Of a stretch of 64,000 nt of DNA, positions 53,765 through 61,143 are shown one piece after another. Position numbers and translations under genes: made by a program. The DNA is taken from contig CBFIGX010000003.1 of assembly GCA_965662265.1 (NCBI GenBank), forward strand, positions 1-64,000, written 5' to 3'. Positions within the stretch are counted from its first letter, which is position 1; each line of letters starts with the position of its first letter. A model generated the notes under the pieces. The model did no database searches, had not been told where the DNA came from, and was given only the letters and a program-made list of their open reading frames with translations. The stretch comes from CBFIGX01 sp965662265. Lineage in GTDB: Bacteria; Bacteroidota; Bacteroidia; Flavobacteriales; UBA7430.

Positions 53765-54844
53765 TTATTTTTTGCAGTGATAAATGATAAATTTATCATT
53801 TTCTTTAAATACTTCAGTTCTAGAGAAAAGTTTGCTCAAATGTGTATATAAGTTTAAGTGCTTACTTGTTACCATTTGGAACTCTCCATTAAGTACTAAT
53901 TTTCTTTTTACTTCTTTAAATAAGTCTAATGCAACTTCGATGTTATTCTCATGATCAAAATGAAAGGGCGGATTTGAGAGGACAAGATCTATAGAATCAT
54001 CTTCGATATCTTCTAAACAATTATTATAGTGAAATTGAAAATTGCCTTCTTGAATATTTAGTTTCGATGACTCTATGGCAAGAATTGAATCATCTAATAA
54101 ATGAAAATGGGACTTTGGGTTTTGTAAATAGCCATAGTAAGCAATAATTCCATTTCCAGAAGCTAAATCTAATACATTTTTTGCAGTAGGTTTAAGTGTT
54201 AAGTTTTGAATAAAAAACTGACTCGCAAAGTCGATTTTTTTTGCAGAAAACACACCAAAGAATTGATAGAAAATAGATTTATTTGTCAGAGTAATATTGT
54301 GCACAAAGTTTTTTTGAGGGCTTGTTTTTTTATTCTTTAAAAGTAGTAATCTTGATTTTTTCCAAGCCCTAGATTGTTTGTATTCCTCAAAATATTGGTG
54401 TACTATTTTTAATAATTGTGGGCTAAAGTGCTTGGTCATAAAAGCACATACAACAATACCATCGGTTGATAAATGTTTATGTATGTTAGAGAGCTGTAGC
54501 TCAAATAAATCAATAGATTTGGGTATTTTTATAATTGCGAGATTTGATATCCTACTAAAATTTTGCAGTTCATGGATTATGCTAATTTCAGAATTAATAT
54601 TGTTCGCTTTAATATTGGCCTGAATTGCTTTTTCTTGACTTTTATAATTACAAATTACTATAGGATTCGTTTTATTTAGGTGTGTACATAAATAACCAAA
54701 CCTATCATTATACACGATAGGTTTGGTTACATAAACATCTTCTTCTTTAAGATATTTTAAGATATGTTCATCTGCAGCACTCCAAGCTTTTAGTGAGCTA
54801 TTTTTTGTTGTAGGATATCTTTTTATGGATATGTTCGCGTCCAT
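53765..54844 (-). CDS. rlmG: RlmG-like rRNA (guanine-N2)-methyltransferase
   Basis: 359 residues, colinear with RlmG over its whole length. Degenerate N-terminal methyltransferase half with KRYPTTKNSSLKAWSAADEH and LAIIKIPKSIDLFELQL, a linker with QSRAWKKSRLL, then the active C-terminal half with VLDLASGNGIIA (SAM site) and catalytic VLSNPPFHFDH. In E. coli RlmG methylates G1835 of 23S rRNA; RsmC is the nearest alternative. A perfect 14-bp inverted repeat sits within codons about 39-51. Confidence 0.85.
   Translation of the reverse strand: MDANISIKRYPTTKNSSLKAWSAADEHILKYLKEEDVYVTKPIVYNDRFGYLCTHLNKTNPIVICNYKSQEKAIQANIKANNINSEISIIHELQNFSRISNLAIIKIPKSIDLFELQLSNIHKHLSTDGIVVCAFMTKHFSPQLLKIVHQYFEEYKQSRAWKKSRLLLLKNKKTSPQKNFVHNITLTNKSIFYQFFGVFSAKKIDFASQFFIQNLTLKPTAKNVLDLASGNGIIAYYGYLQNPKSHFHLLDDSILAIESSKLNIQEGNFQFHYNNCLEDIEDDSIDLVLSNPPFHFDHENNIEVALDLFKEVKRKLVLNGEFQMVTSKHLNLYTHLSKLFSRTEVFKENDKFIIYHCKK
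54693..54729 (-). repeat. Perfect 14-bp inverted repeat inside rlmG
   Basis: TAACCAAACCTATC (54693-54706) and GATAGGTTTGGTTA (54716-54729) are exact reverse complements around a 9-nt loop. On the mRNA it forms a long hairpin about 115 nt after the start codon, encoding VTKPIVYNDRFGYL. It is not at a gene end and has no T tract, so it is not a terminator. Confidence 0.85.
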
Positions 54845-54867
54845 AATCTATTATAACTAAAGATTTA

Positions 54868-56130
54868 TCAAAGGTTAAATATATCTTTAATTTTAGTTAC
54901 ATAATCAAGTTTTTCCCAAGGGAAGGTTTCAACTTCTCTACTTATAGTTCTCCCGCCTCCAAGTTCAAAATGAATAGTTTTTCTTTTTGATTGTCTTCCC
55001 ATATGACCATAAGCTGCTGTTTCACTGTAAATAGGGTCTTTCAGTTTGAATCTTTCAACAATAGAAGCTGGTCTCATATCAAAAATGGCATTTACTTTTT
55101 TGGCAATTTTACTATCACTTTCGCCAATTTTAGAGCTACCATAGCTGTCTATAAAGATGTTCATAGGTTCTGCGACTCCAATTGCATAGGCTACTTGAAC
55201 AAGTATTTGATCTGCAACTCCAGCTGCTACCAAATTCTTTGCAATATGCCTAGTAGCATAGGCGGCTGATCTATCTACTTTTGAAGGGTCTTTTCCCGAA
55301 AAAGCACCGCCGCCATGAGCGCCTTTTCCACCATATGTGTCTACAATTATTTTTCGCCCTGTTAGTCCTGTATCTCCATGAGGGCCTCCAATTACAAATT
55401 TTCCTGTTGGATTTATATGATAGGTAATTTCTGAATCGAACAACTGCACAATATGTGGAGGTAATTTGGTTTTTACTCTTTCAATAAGAATATTTTCGAC
55501 ATCGTTTTTAATTTTAGCTAGCATAGCGCTTTCTTCACCAAACTCATCGTGTTGTGTAGATATAACTATTGTGTCGATTCTTTCTGGTACATTATTATCT
55601 GAATATTGAATTGTTACCTGAGATTTAGCATCTGGCCTTAGGTAATCCATAGCCGAATTATCTTCCTTTCTAATTTCAGCTAATTCTTCAAGGATTAAAT
55701 GAGATAGGCTTAATGCTAAAGGCATATAATTGTCTGTTTCATTAGTGGCATAGCCAAACATCATTCCTTGATCGCCAGCGCCTTGTTCACTGTGTAGACC
55801 TTTACCTTCTTCAACCCCTTGATTGATGTCTTCAGATTGTCCATGTAATGTAGAAATTATGCCACAAGACTCAGCATCAAATTTATATTCAGATTTTGTA
55901 TATCCTATTTTGCGGATTACATTTCTAGCTTGTAATTGAAGATCCACCCATGCGTTAGATTTAACTTCTCCACTGATTACTGTAAGCCCTGTAGTAACCA
56001 TTGTTTCACATGCTACTTTAGATTCTGGGTCCTGTGCTAAAAACGCGTCAAGAACTGCATCAGAAATTTGATCGGCTACCTTGTCTGGATGTCCTTCAGA
56101 TACAGATTCAGAAGTGAAAAAATACGACAT
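54868..56130 (-). CDS. metK: S-adenosylmethionine synthase
   Basis: 420 residues. Start SYFFTSESVSEGHPDKVADQISDA is diagnostic; GAGDQGMMFGYA, HIVQLFDSEITYHINPTGKF, GGPHGDTGLTGRKIIVDTYGG and GAFSGKDPSKVDRSAAYA complete the active site. It makes SAM from methionine and ATP. The mRNA begins with a SAM-II-like riboswitch (56186-56240), so feedback by its product is expected. It has its own promoter although gldA lies upstream on the same strand. Confidence 0.98.
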   Translation of the reverse strand: MSYFFTSESVSEGHPDKVADQISDAVLDAFLAQDPESKVACETMVTTGLTVISGEVKSNAWVDLQLQARNVIRKIGYTKSEYKFDAESCGIISTLHGQSEDINQGVEEGKGLHSEQGAGDQGMMFGYATNETDNYMPLALSLSHLILEELAEIRKEDNSAMDYLRPDAKSQVTIQYSDNNVPERIDTIVISTQHDEFGEESAMLAKIKNDVENILIERVKTKLPPHIVQLFDSEITYHINPTGKFVIGGPHGDTGLTGRKIIVDTYGGKGAHGGGAFSGKDPSKVDRSAAYATRHIAKNLVAAGVADQILVQVAYAIGVAEPMNIFIDSYGSSKIGESDSKIAKKVNAIFDMRPASIVERFKLKDPIYSETAAYGHMGRQSKRKTIHFELGGGRTISREVETFPWEKLDYVTKIKDIFNL

Positions 56131-56185
56131 ATTGTATTCTTATTATAAGTTGATAAAAAATGTAATTCTGATTTTGCTTAGCGGT

Positions 56186-56240
56186 AGGTACTGCTTTAGC
56201 CTTTTTTATAGTGGTAGCAATCAGTCAAATCTATCCACTT
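56186..56240 (-). ncRNA. SAM-II-like riboswitch in metK leader
   Basis: Read on the minus strand: P1 is AGTGG (56239-56235) with CCACT (56214-56210). The loop between them has GATTTGACTGATTGC, and the 3' strand is AAAAAAGGCTAAAGCAGT. ACTG in the loop (56225-56222) can pair with CAGT (56193-56190) to form an H-type pseudoknot. GATTT in the first loop and GCTAAA in the last joining strand are the conserved SAM-II landmarks. The element starts within a few nt of the predicted transcription start, about 55 nt before metK. I know SAM-II as a SAM-binding pseudoknot riboswitch found mainly in proteobacteria and also in some Bacteroidota. Confidence 0.75.
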
Positions 56241-56246
56241 TATATG

Positions 56247-56254
56247 CAAATATA
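56247..56254 (-). promoter_or_regulatory. -7 box of metK promoter
   Basis: TATATTTG on the minus strand; transcription should begin near 56242, just before the riboswitch P1 stem. A palindrome TTACTTTAAGTAA (56261-56273) overlaps the upstream promoter region and could be an operator. Confidence 0.65.
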
Positions 56255-56301
56255 CTCAATTACTTTAAGTAAAAGTGGATTGGTGAAAAGCGTTGTAAAT
56301 A

Positions 56302-57201
56302 TTATTGGGTAAGTTCCTGAAATACGTCTTCTAATTTTTGCTCTTCCATATTCATTTGAAGAACAGAGGTGCTCTGATTAACGGCCAGTTGAAATAATTC
56401 AGGTCTTACATCATATTTGGAGTCAGTGTAAATTTTGAATTTTTTACTACTTAATTCTACCACCTTTAGAACATTATCTAGGTATTCGATTTTTTTAGAA
56501 GGGATATGATCACCAAATTCTACTGTAACAATAGCTCGGTTTCCTTTATTTTTTTGTAATGAATTAATGCTTTTATTGGCAACAACATTTCCTTTGCTAA
56601 TAATAATTACTCTATCACATATTGCCTCAACTTCTTGCATTATATGTGTTGATAACATCACAGTTTTTTCTTTACCTATTTCTTTAATTAAAGCTCTAAT
56701 TTCAACAAGTTGGTTTGGATCTAACCCAGTTGTAGGTTCGTCCAAAATAAGCACTTCCGGATTGTGTATAAGAGCTTGTGCTAGTCCAACCCTTTGCCTA
56801 TACCCTTTTGATAGAGAGCCGATTTTTTTATGCTTTTCATTTTGTAAACCGATTTTGTTAAGCATAAGTGCAATGCTGGTTTTATCGACTTTGTAGATGT
56901 CTGCAATAAATTCTAAATACTCTACAACAAACATCTCGGTGTATAGTGGGTTATGTTCGGGTAGGTAGCCTATTTTTCTTTTGATTTCAAGAGGGTTTTC
57001 TTGGGTGTCAATTCCACAAATTTTTGCATACCCAGATGATTGAGGTATGTAGCCTGTTAAAATCTTCATCATAGTTGATTTTCCAGCACCGTTAGGTCCT
57101 AAAAACCCTACAATCTCACCTTTTTTAATTTCAAAACATACGTTCGATAAAGCTTTTTGATCTCCGTATATCTTTTCAATATTTGTAACCTTTATAGACA
57201 T
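56302..57201 (-). CDS. gldA: Gliding-motility ABC transporter ATPase GldA
   Basis: 299 residues. Walker A GPNGAGKST (35-43), signature LSKGYRQRVGLAQAL, Walker B VLILDEPTTGLDPNQL and the H-loop STHIMQEVEAICDRVIII. IGYLPEHNPLYTEMFVVEYL and the C-terminus LEDVFQELTQ match GldA of gliding flavobacteria, which works with GldF and GldG (not in this window). GldA-type transporters also occur in non-gliding Bacteroidota, so motility is not proven. Confidence 0.85.
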   Translation of the reverse strand: MSIKVTNIEKIYGDQKALSNVCFEIKKGEIVGFLGPNGAGKSTMMKILTGYIPQSSGYAKICGIDTQENPLEIKRKIGYLPEHNPLYTEMFVVEYLEFIADIYKVDKTSIALMLNKIGLQNEKHKKIGSLSKGYRQRVGLAQALIHNPEVLILDEPTTGLDPNQLVEIRALIKEIGKEKTVMLSTHIMQEVEAICDRVIIISKGNVVANKSINSLQKNKGNRAIVTVEFGDHIPSKKIEYLDNVLKVVELSSKKFKIYTDSKYDVRPELFQLAVNQSTSVLQMNMEEQKLEDVFQELTQ

Positions 57202-57280
57202 ATAGCGCTAAGATAATTTATTTTGCATTTATTGGTCAATTTTAATAAATTCTATTTGTTACATATCTTATATTTCATAC

Positions 57281-57310
57281 TTGATTGTTTTAGATTCAAA
57301 ATTATATTTG
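57281..57310 (+). promoter_or_regulatory. Consensus promoter with no gene directly behind it
   Basis: TTG (57281-57283), 19 nt, then TATATTTG (57303-57310): a full Bacteroidota -33/-7 promoter. No credible ORF follows before the terminator at 57464-57489. Confidence 0.6.
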
Positions 57311-57313
57311 GGC

Positions 57314-57489
57314 TATATTTTTCTTTTTTCTACATTTTTTTACCGTTAACTAAAGAAATTATACCGTTAAATAAATTTTTTTGGAGTTTTCAAAAAATGC
57401 CTTTACGTTAGAGTCATGTTATAATTAAATGTGTTGTTCTACCATCTATGCAGAATAACAATTAAAGGGCTCAAATGGGGCCCTTTTTT
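57314..57489 (+). ncRNA. Candidate small RNA or leader between gldA and rsgA
   Basis: About 170 nt bracketed by a consensus promoter (57281-57310) and a terminator (57464-57489) on the same strand. No + strand gene lies upstream, so the terminator needs another transcript. The sequence is AT-rich and carries direct repeats TACCGTTAA at 57341 and 57362 and a near copy at 57404. It matches no RNA family I can name; an unusual 6S-like RNA or a terminated rsgA leader are alternatives. Confidence 0.4.
57464..57489 (+). terminator. Orphan Rho-independent terminator
   Basis: AAAGGGC (57464-57470) pairs with GCCCTTT (57480-57486), followed by TTT. The loop is TCAAATGGG. It lies 75 nt before rsgA. 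Confidence 0.75.
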
Positions 57490-57550
57490 CTTTTAACAAT
57501 TAAGATGTCAGATATTTTATTTAAATACACTATTCTAATTTACCATGTAT

Positions 57551-57558
57551 TATCTTTG
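57551..57558 (+). promoter_or_regulatory. Predicted -7 box 5 nt before rsgA start
   Basis: TATCTTTG, five T bases, then ATG 57564; a leaderless or nearly leaderless rsgA mRNA is implied. Confidence 0.5.
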
Positions 57559-57563
57559 TTTTT

Positions 57564-58496
57564 ATGCAAGGAGTCGTAATGAAATCTACAGGCAGTTGGT
57601 ACTTGGTTCGCTGTGATAATGGTGATTATCATACTTGTCGAATCATGGGTAAATTTCGTGTTAAAAAGCTGAAAAGTACAAACCCTGTAGCAGTTGGTGA
57701 TATTGTTACTCTGAAAAGCGATGGTAATGATTATGTAATTACAGAAATAAAAGATCGGAAAAATTATATTATCAGAAAATCAGTAAATCTTTCAAAGCAA
57801 GTACAAATCATTGCGTCGAATATTGATCATGCTTTTTTAATAATTACGTTGGCATCTCCAGCAACTTCACTTGGGTTTATTGACCGTTTCTTAGTTACAG
57901 CTGAGGCCTACCAAATACCAACATCGCTGGTGTTCAATAAAATAGATTTATACGATAGTTATGATCAAGAATATCATAATTCGATTGTTTCGATGTATGA
58001 AGATGTTGGGTATGAATGTATAGAAGTATCTGCATTAAATATGTTAAATATTGATTTTCTTATTCAAAAGATGAAAGGATTGGTTACAGTTTTTTCTGGC
58101 CATTCTGGAGTTGGTAAGTCTACTCTTGTCAATGCAATCGACCCTAGTTTAAATCCATTAACAAAAGAGATTTCAAGTACGCACAAAAAAGGACAACACA
58201 CAACTACCTTTGCAGAAATGTATGCTCTTGATTTTGGTGGCTATATCATTGATACACCAGGTATAAAAGGTTTTGGATTGGTAGATATTGATGAATTTGA
58301 ACTCGGCGACTATTTTCCAGAGATTAAAGCTTTAAAAAATGAGTGTAAGTTCAATAATTGTTTGCATGTCAATGAACCCCATTGTGCTGTAAAAAAAGCC
58401 CTAGAAAAAGAAGAAATTCATGCTCCTAGATATGAAAGCTATTTGACGCTTATGGAAAATGATGAAAGTCCTTATCGAATTTCAAAATACCACTGA
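57564..58496 (+). CDS. rsgA: Ribosome small-subunit GTPase RsgA
   Basis: 310 residues. N-terminal OB fold (VMKSTGSWYLVRCDNGDY), then a circularly permuted GTPase with NKID (125-128) before the P loop GHSGVGKST (179-187) and DTPG in YIIDTPGIKGFG, then a C-terminal zinc finger with CKFNNCLHVNEPHC. It matures the 30S subunit. The stop overlaps the dtd start by 1 nt. The start at 57564 is preferred because homologues begin with the same few residues before KSTGSWY. Confidence 0.96.
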   Translation: MQGVVMKSTGSWYLVRCDNGDYHTCRIMGKFRVKKLKSTNPVAVGDIVTLKSDGNDYVITEIKDRKNYIIRKSVNLSKQVQIIASNIDHAFLIITLASPATSLGFIDRFLVTAEAYQIPTSLVFNKIDLYDSYDQEYHNSIVSMYEDVGYECIEVSALNMLNIDFLIQKMKGLVTVFSGHSGVGKSTLVNAIDPSLNPLTKEISSTHKKGQHTTTFAEMYALDFGGYIIDTPGIKGFGLVDIDEFELGDYFPEIKALKNECKFNNCLHVNEPHCAVKKALEKEEIHAPRYESYLTLMENDESPYRISKYH

Positions 58497-58948
58497 TGAG
58501 AATTGTAATACAGAGAGTTTCTAAAGCTAATGTAAAAGCTGACGGGAAGTTTAAAGCAGAAATTTCTCAAGGTTTACTTGTTTTTATCGCAATATCTGAC
58601 AATGATAATCAGCAGGATATTGATTGGCTTTGTAATAAGATAGCTTCATTAAGATTGTTTTCAGATGAGTCAGGTCATATGAATAAATCTATTAATGATG
58701 TTAATGGTGACGTATTAGTAATCAGTCAGTTTACCTTATATGCTAGCATTAAAAAAGGTAATAGGCCCTCTTTTATTAGGTCATCGAGGCCTGAAGTTGC
58801 TAGGCCTTTGTATGATTCATTTGTAGCTTGTCTATCAGACATGATTGATTCTAACGTTAAGACTGGTGTTTTTGGTGCAAATATGAGGGTTGGGATTGTT
58901 AATGATGGCCCTGTAACAATATGTGTAGATTCTAAAGAAAAAGAATAA
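58496..58948 (+). CDS. dtd: D-aminoacyl-tRNA deacylase
   Basis: 150 residues, standard length. MRIVIQRVSKANVKADGK, the SQFTLYASIKKGNRPSF motif and the NDGPVTICVDS motif (cross-subunit Gly-Pro) are diagnostic. It removes D-amino acids from mischarged tRNAs. It overlaps rsgA before it and the MazG-like gene after it by 1 nt each. Confidence 0.97.
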   Translation: MRIVIQRVSKANVKADGKFKAEISQGLLVFIAISDNDNQQDIDWLCNKIASLRLFSDESGHMNKSINDVNGDVLVISQFTLYASIKKGNRPSFIRSSRPEVARPLYDSFVACLSDMIDSNVKTGVFGANMRVGIVNDGPVTICVDSKEKE

Positions 58949-59274
58949 TGGAATTAAAAGAGTTGCAAGTAAAAGTTGATCATTGGATTAAAGCTTATGG
59001 TGTTCGTTACTTTGATGAGCTAACTAATATGGCTATTCTTACAGAAGAGGTTGGTGAGGTTGCAAGAATTATGGCTCGAAAATATGGAGAACAGTCCTAC
59101 AAGGATACAGATACTAACAGAGATTTAGCCAACGAACTTGCAGATGTCATTTGGGTTTTGACATGTATTGCTAATCAGACAGGAATAGATCTAGATGAGG
59201 CCATGCAGAATAATTTTCAAAAGAAAACTAAAAGAGATAATCATAGGCATCACAATAATAAAAAATTAACATAA
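58948..59274 (+). CDS. MazG-like nucleotide pyrophosphohydrolase
   Basis: 108 residues. Metal-binding pattern AILTEEVGEVARIMARKYG (ExxE) with NELADVIWVLTCIANQTG (ExxD) marks the all-alpha NTP pyrophosphatase family. It hydrolyses nucleoside triphosphates, perhaps abnormal ones; substrate unknown. Last gene of the rsgA-dtd unit, ending at a terminator. The Lys/His-rich tail is not conserved in the family. Confidence 0.9.
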   Translation: MELKELQVKVDHWIKAYGVRYFDELTNMAILTEEVGEVARIMARKYGEQSYKDTDTNRDLANELADVIWVLTCIANQTGIDLDEAMQNNFQKKTKRDNHRHHNNKKLT

Positions 59275-59307
59275 AAAAATCCTCTTAAGAGTATAAGAGG
59301 ATTTTTA
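59275..59307. terminator. Bidirectional terminator
   Basis: AAAAATCCTCTT and AAGAGGATTTTT flank an 8-nt loop (59287-59294), giving T tracts on both strands. It ends the rsgA operon and the convergent bioB operon. Confidence 0.9.
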
Positions 59308-59326
59308 TAATTTTTTTAAAAAACTA

Positions 59327-59983
59327 TTAAAATTTAAGTCCTAGTGAAACTAAAAATTGATTCATCCTTTGATCTGTATTGAAGTTAGTGTTGCCTATAG
59401 ATATTTCATCTCCAAGAGATTGAAGCCCCATTTCATAGCGTAAATCAACAGTAAGAATAGATAAGTCTACGCCTACACCAATTTGAGCACCCAATGAAGA
59501 ATCTTTGTAATTAGTTGTAATTTCTGTTGCCGTGTCATATACACCAGCTTGATCTATATCATCACTTAGTACAAGGGTAAAAACTGGCCCAGCGTTAAGG
59601 CGAAGTATTCTAAAGAATCGTTTACCAATCATTACCGGAATCTCTAGTTTATTTAACTTAACCTCCCCCATTACATCTTCGAGCTCATTTTCAGTTAATA
59701 CCTTTTCAAAGGTAATTTCAGATTTAGAATTACTAAATAGAACCTCAGGTTGAATATAAAACCCCAATAATGAAATTCGTGCAAAGGCCCCAAATTGATA
59801 ACCCAATTTTGAATTTGTATTAGAAAGGAGTTTAATGGCGTCATCGGTATTATTAACCGCACTTATATCTTTAAACTTTATTGAGGGAGATGAGACACTC
59901 ACTCGTGGACCCCAGGAAAAATCTTGGGCGCATAAGTTTATAGATAAACCTATAGTAATAATAGAAAGAATTAGTTTTTTCAT
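59327..59983 (-). CDS. PorT-like outer-membrane beta-barrel protein
   Basis: 218 residues. Signal peptide ends near NLCAQ. Regular amphipathic strands, IPVMIGKRFFRILRLNAGPVF and the C-terminus NQFLVSLGLKF are typical of the 8-strand barrel family PF13568. Role unknown. It begins 3 nt after the bioB stop, so it is in the same operon although no link with biotin is evident. Confidence 0.85.
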   Translation of the reverse strand: MKKLILSIITIGLSINLCAQDFSWGPRVSVSSPSIKFKDISAVNNTDDAIKLLSNTNSKLGYQFGAFARISLLGFYIQPEVLFSNSKSEITFEKVLTENELEDVMGEVKLNKLEIPVMIGKRFFRILRLNAGPVFTLVLSDDIDQAGVYDTATEITTNYKDSSLGAQIGVGVDLSILTVDLRYEMGLQSLGDEISIGNTNFNTDQRMNQFLVSLGLKF

Positions 59984-59986
59984 AGC

Positions 59987-61093
59987 TTAAGATTTTGTTT
60001 CTAGTTTACGTTTTTCTTTTGCAATTTTTGTGGCTTTGATGTTGGCGTCAATTTTATGTCCAGGTCTAGACCATGAGCCTTTGTCGGTAACATTATTATT
60101 TTTATAATTTTCATTTACGGATGGTTTATCGCCTTTTTTGTAAGCTTTTCTCGGTTTTAAGCCTAAGGTGTTAAATAAATTCATATCCTTATTAATGTCT
60201 GGATTTGGTGTAGTTAGCAGTTTGTCTCCAGCAAAAATAGAGCTAGCTCCGGCCATAAAACATAGTGCTTGGCCCTCATCAGACATTTGGGTTCTTCCTG
60301 CCGATAGCCTTACAGTTGTTTCTGGGACAACAATTCTAGTAACCGCAACCATTCGAACCATATCCCAAATAGGAATTTGCTTTTGATCTTCCATTGGAGT
60401 TCCTTCAACGGCTACCAGTGCATTTATAGGAATTGACTCTGGAGCAGGGTTAAGGCAGCTTAATGTAACAAGCATAGCTGCTCTATCTTCAACGGTTTCT
60501 CCCATTCCAATAATCCCTCCAGAACAAACCGTTAATCCTGCTTTTCTGGCGTTGCCGATGGTTTTAATCCTATCTTCATAGCCTCGAGTTGAAATAACTT
60601 TTTTGTAGTGTTCTTCAGAGCTATCTAAATTATGGTTGTAGGCATATAAGCCGGCTTCAGAGAGTCGTTTGGCTTGATTTTCTGTAAGCATACCTAGTGT
60701 GCAGCAGACTTCCATATTTAAGTCTCTTACGGTTCTCACCATCTCAAGTACTTGATCAAATTCTGGGCCATCGTTAACATTTCTCCAGGCTGCCCCCATA
60801 CATATTCTTGAGGAGCCAGACGATTGCGCTCTTAAAGCTTGTGCTTTAACAGTTTGGACCGACATCAGATCGTTTTTTTCTATATCTGTGTGGTATCTAG
60901 ATGCCTGCGGACAATAACCACAGTCTTCAGGACACCCACCTGTCTTTATAGATAATAAAGTACTTACTTGAACTTCATTAGGATCGTTATTTTCTCGATG
61001 GACTTGGGCCGCCTGAAAAATTAGTTCTAGTAATGGTTTGTTAAATAATTCAAGAACGTCTTCTTGCGTCCAGTTTTTTCTGTTTTCAATCAT
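59987..61093 (-). CDS. bioB: Biotin synthase
   Basis: 368 residues. Radical SAM CxxxCxxC with C54, C58 and C61 in GGCPEDCGYCPQ, IGMGETVEDRA, LVAVEGTPMED, VRLSAGRTQMSDEGQALCFMAGASSIFAGDKLLTTPNP (conserved Arg and 2Fe-2S region). It inserts sulfur into dethiobiotin. The C-terminal 50 residues are a Lys-rich extension. It follows the ketoacyl synthase gene by 50 nt on the same strand; other bio genes are not in the window. Confidence 0.97.
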   Translation of the reverse strand: MIENRKNWTQEDVLELFNKPLLELIFQAAQVHRENNDPNEVQVSTLLSIKTGGCPEDCGYCPQASRYHTDIEKNDLMSVQTVKAQALRAQSSGSSRICMGAAWRNVNDGPEFDQVLEMVRTVRDLNMEVCCTLGMLTENQAKRLSEAGLYAYNHNLDSSEEHYKKVISTRGYEDRIKTIGNARKAGLTVCSGGIIGMGETVEDRAAMLVTLSCLNPAPESIPINALVAVEGTPMEDQKQIPIWDMVRMVAVTRIVVPETTVRLSAGRTQMSDEGQALCFMAGASSIFAGDKLLTTPNPDINKDMNLFNTLGLKPRKAYKKGDKPSVNENYKNNNVTDKGSWSRPGHKIDANIKATKIAKEKRKLETKS

Positions 61094-61143
61094 CGCATAG
61101 TCTCTTTGAACTTCAAATATAAACTTTCTTTTTGCTATGTACT

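Noticed and set aside
57223..57411. 62-codon open frame upstream of rsgA
   Set aside because: Runs across the predicted promoter at 57281-57310 and has a Phe/Ile/Leu-rich chance composition.
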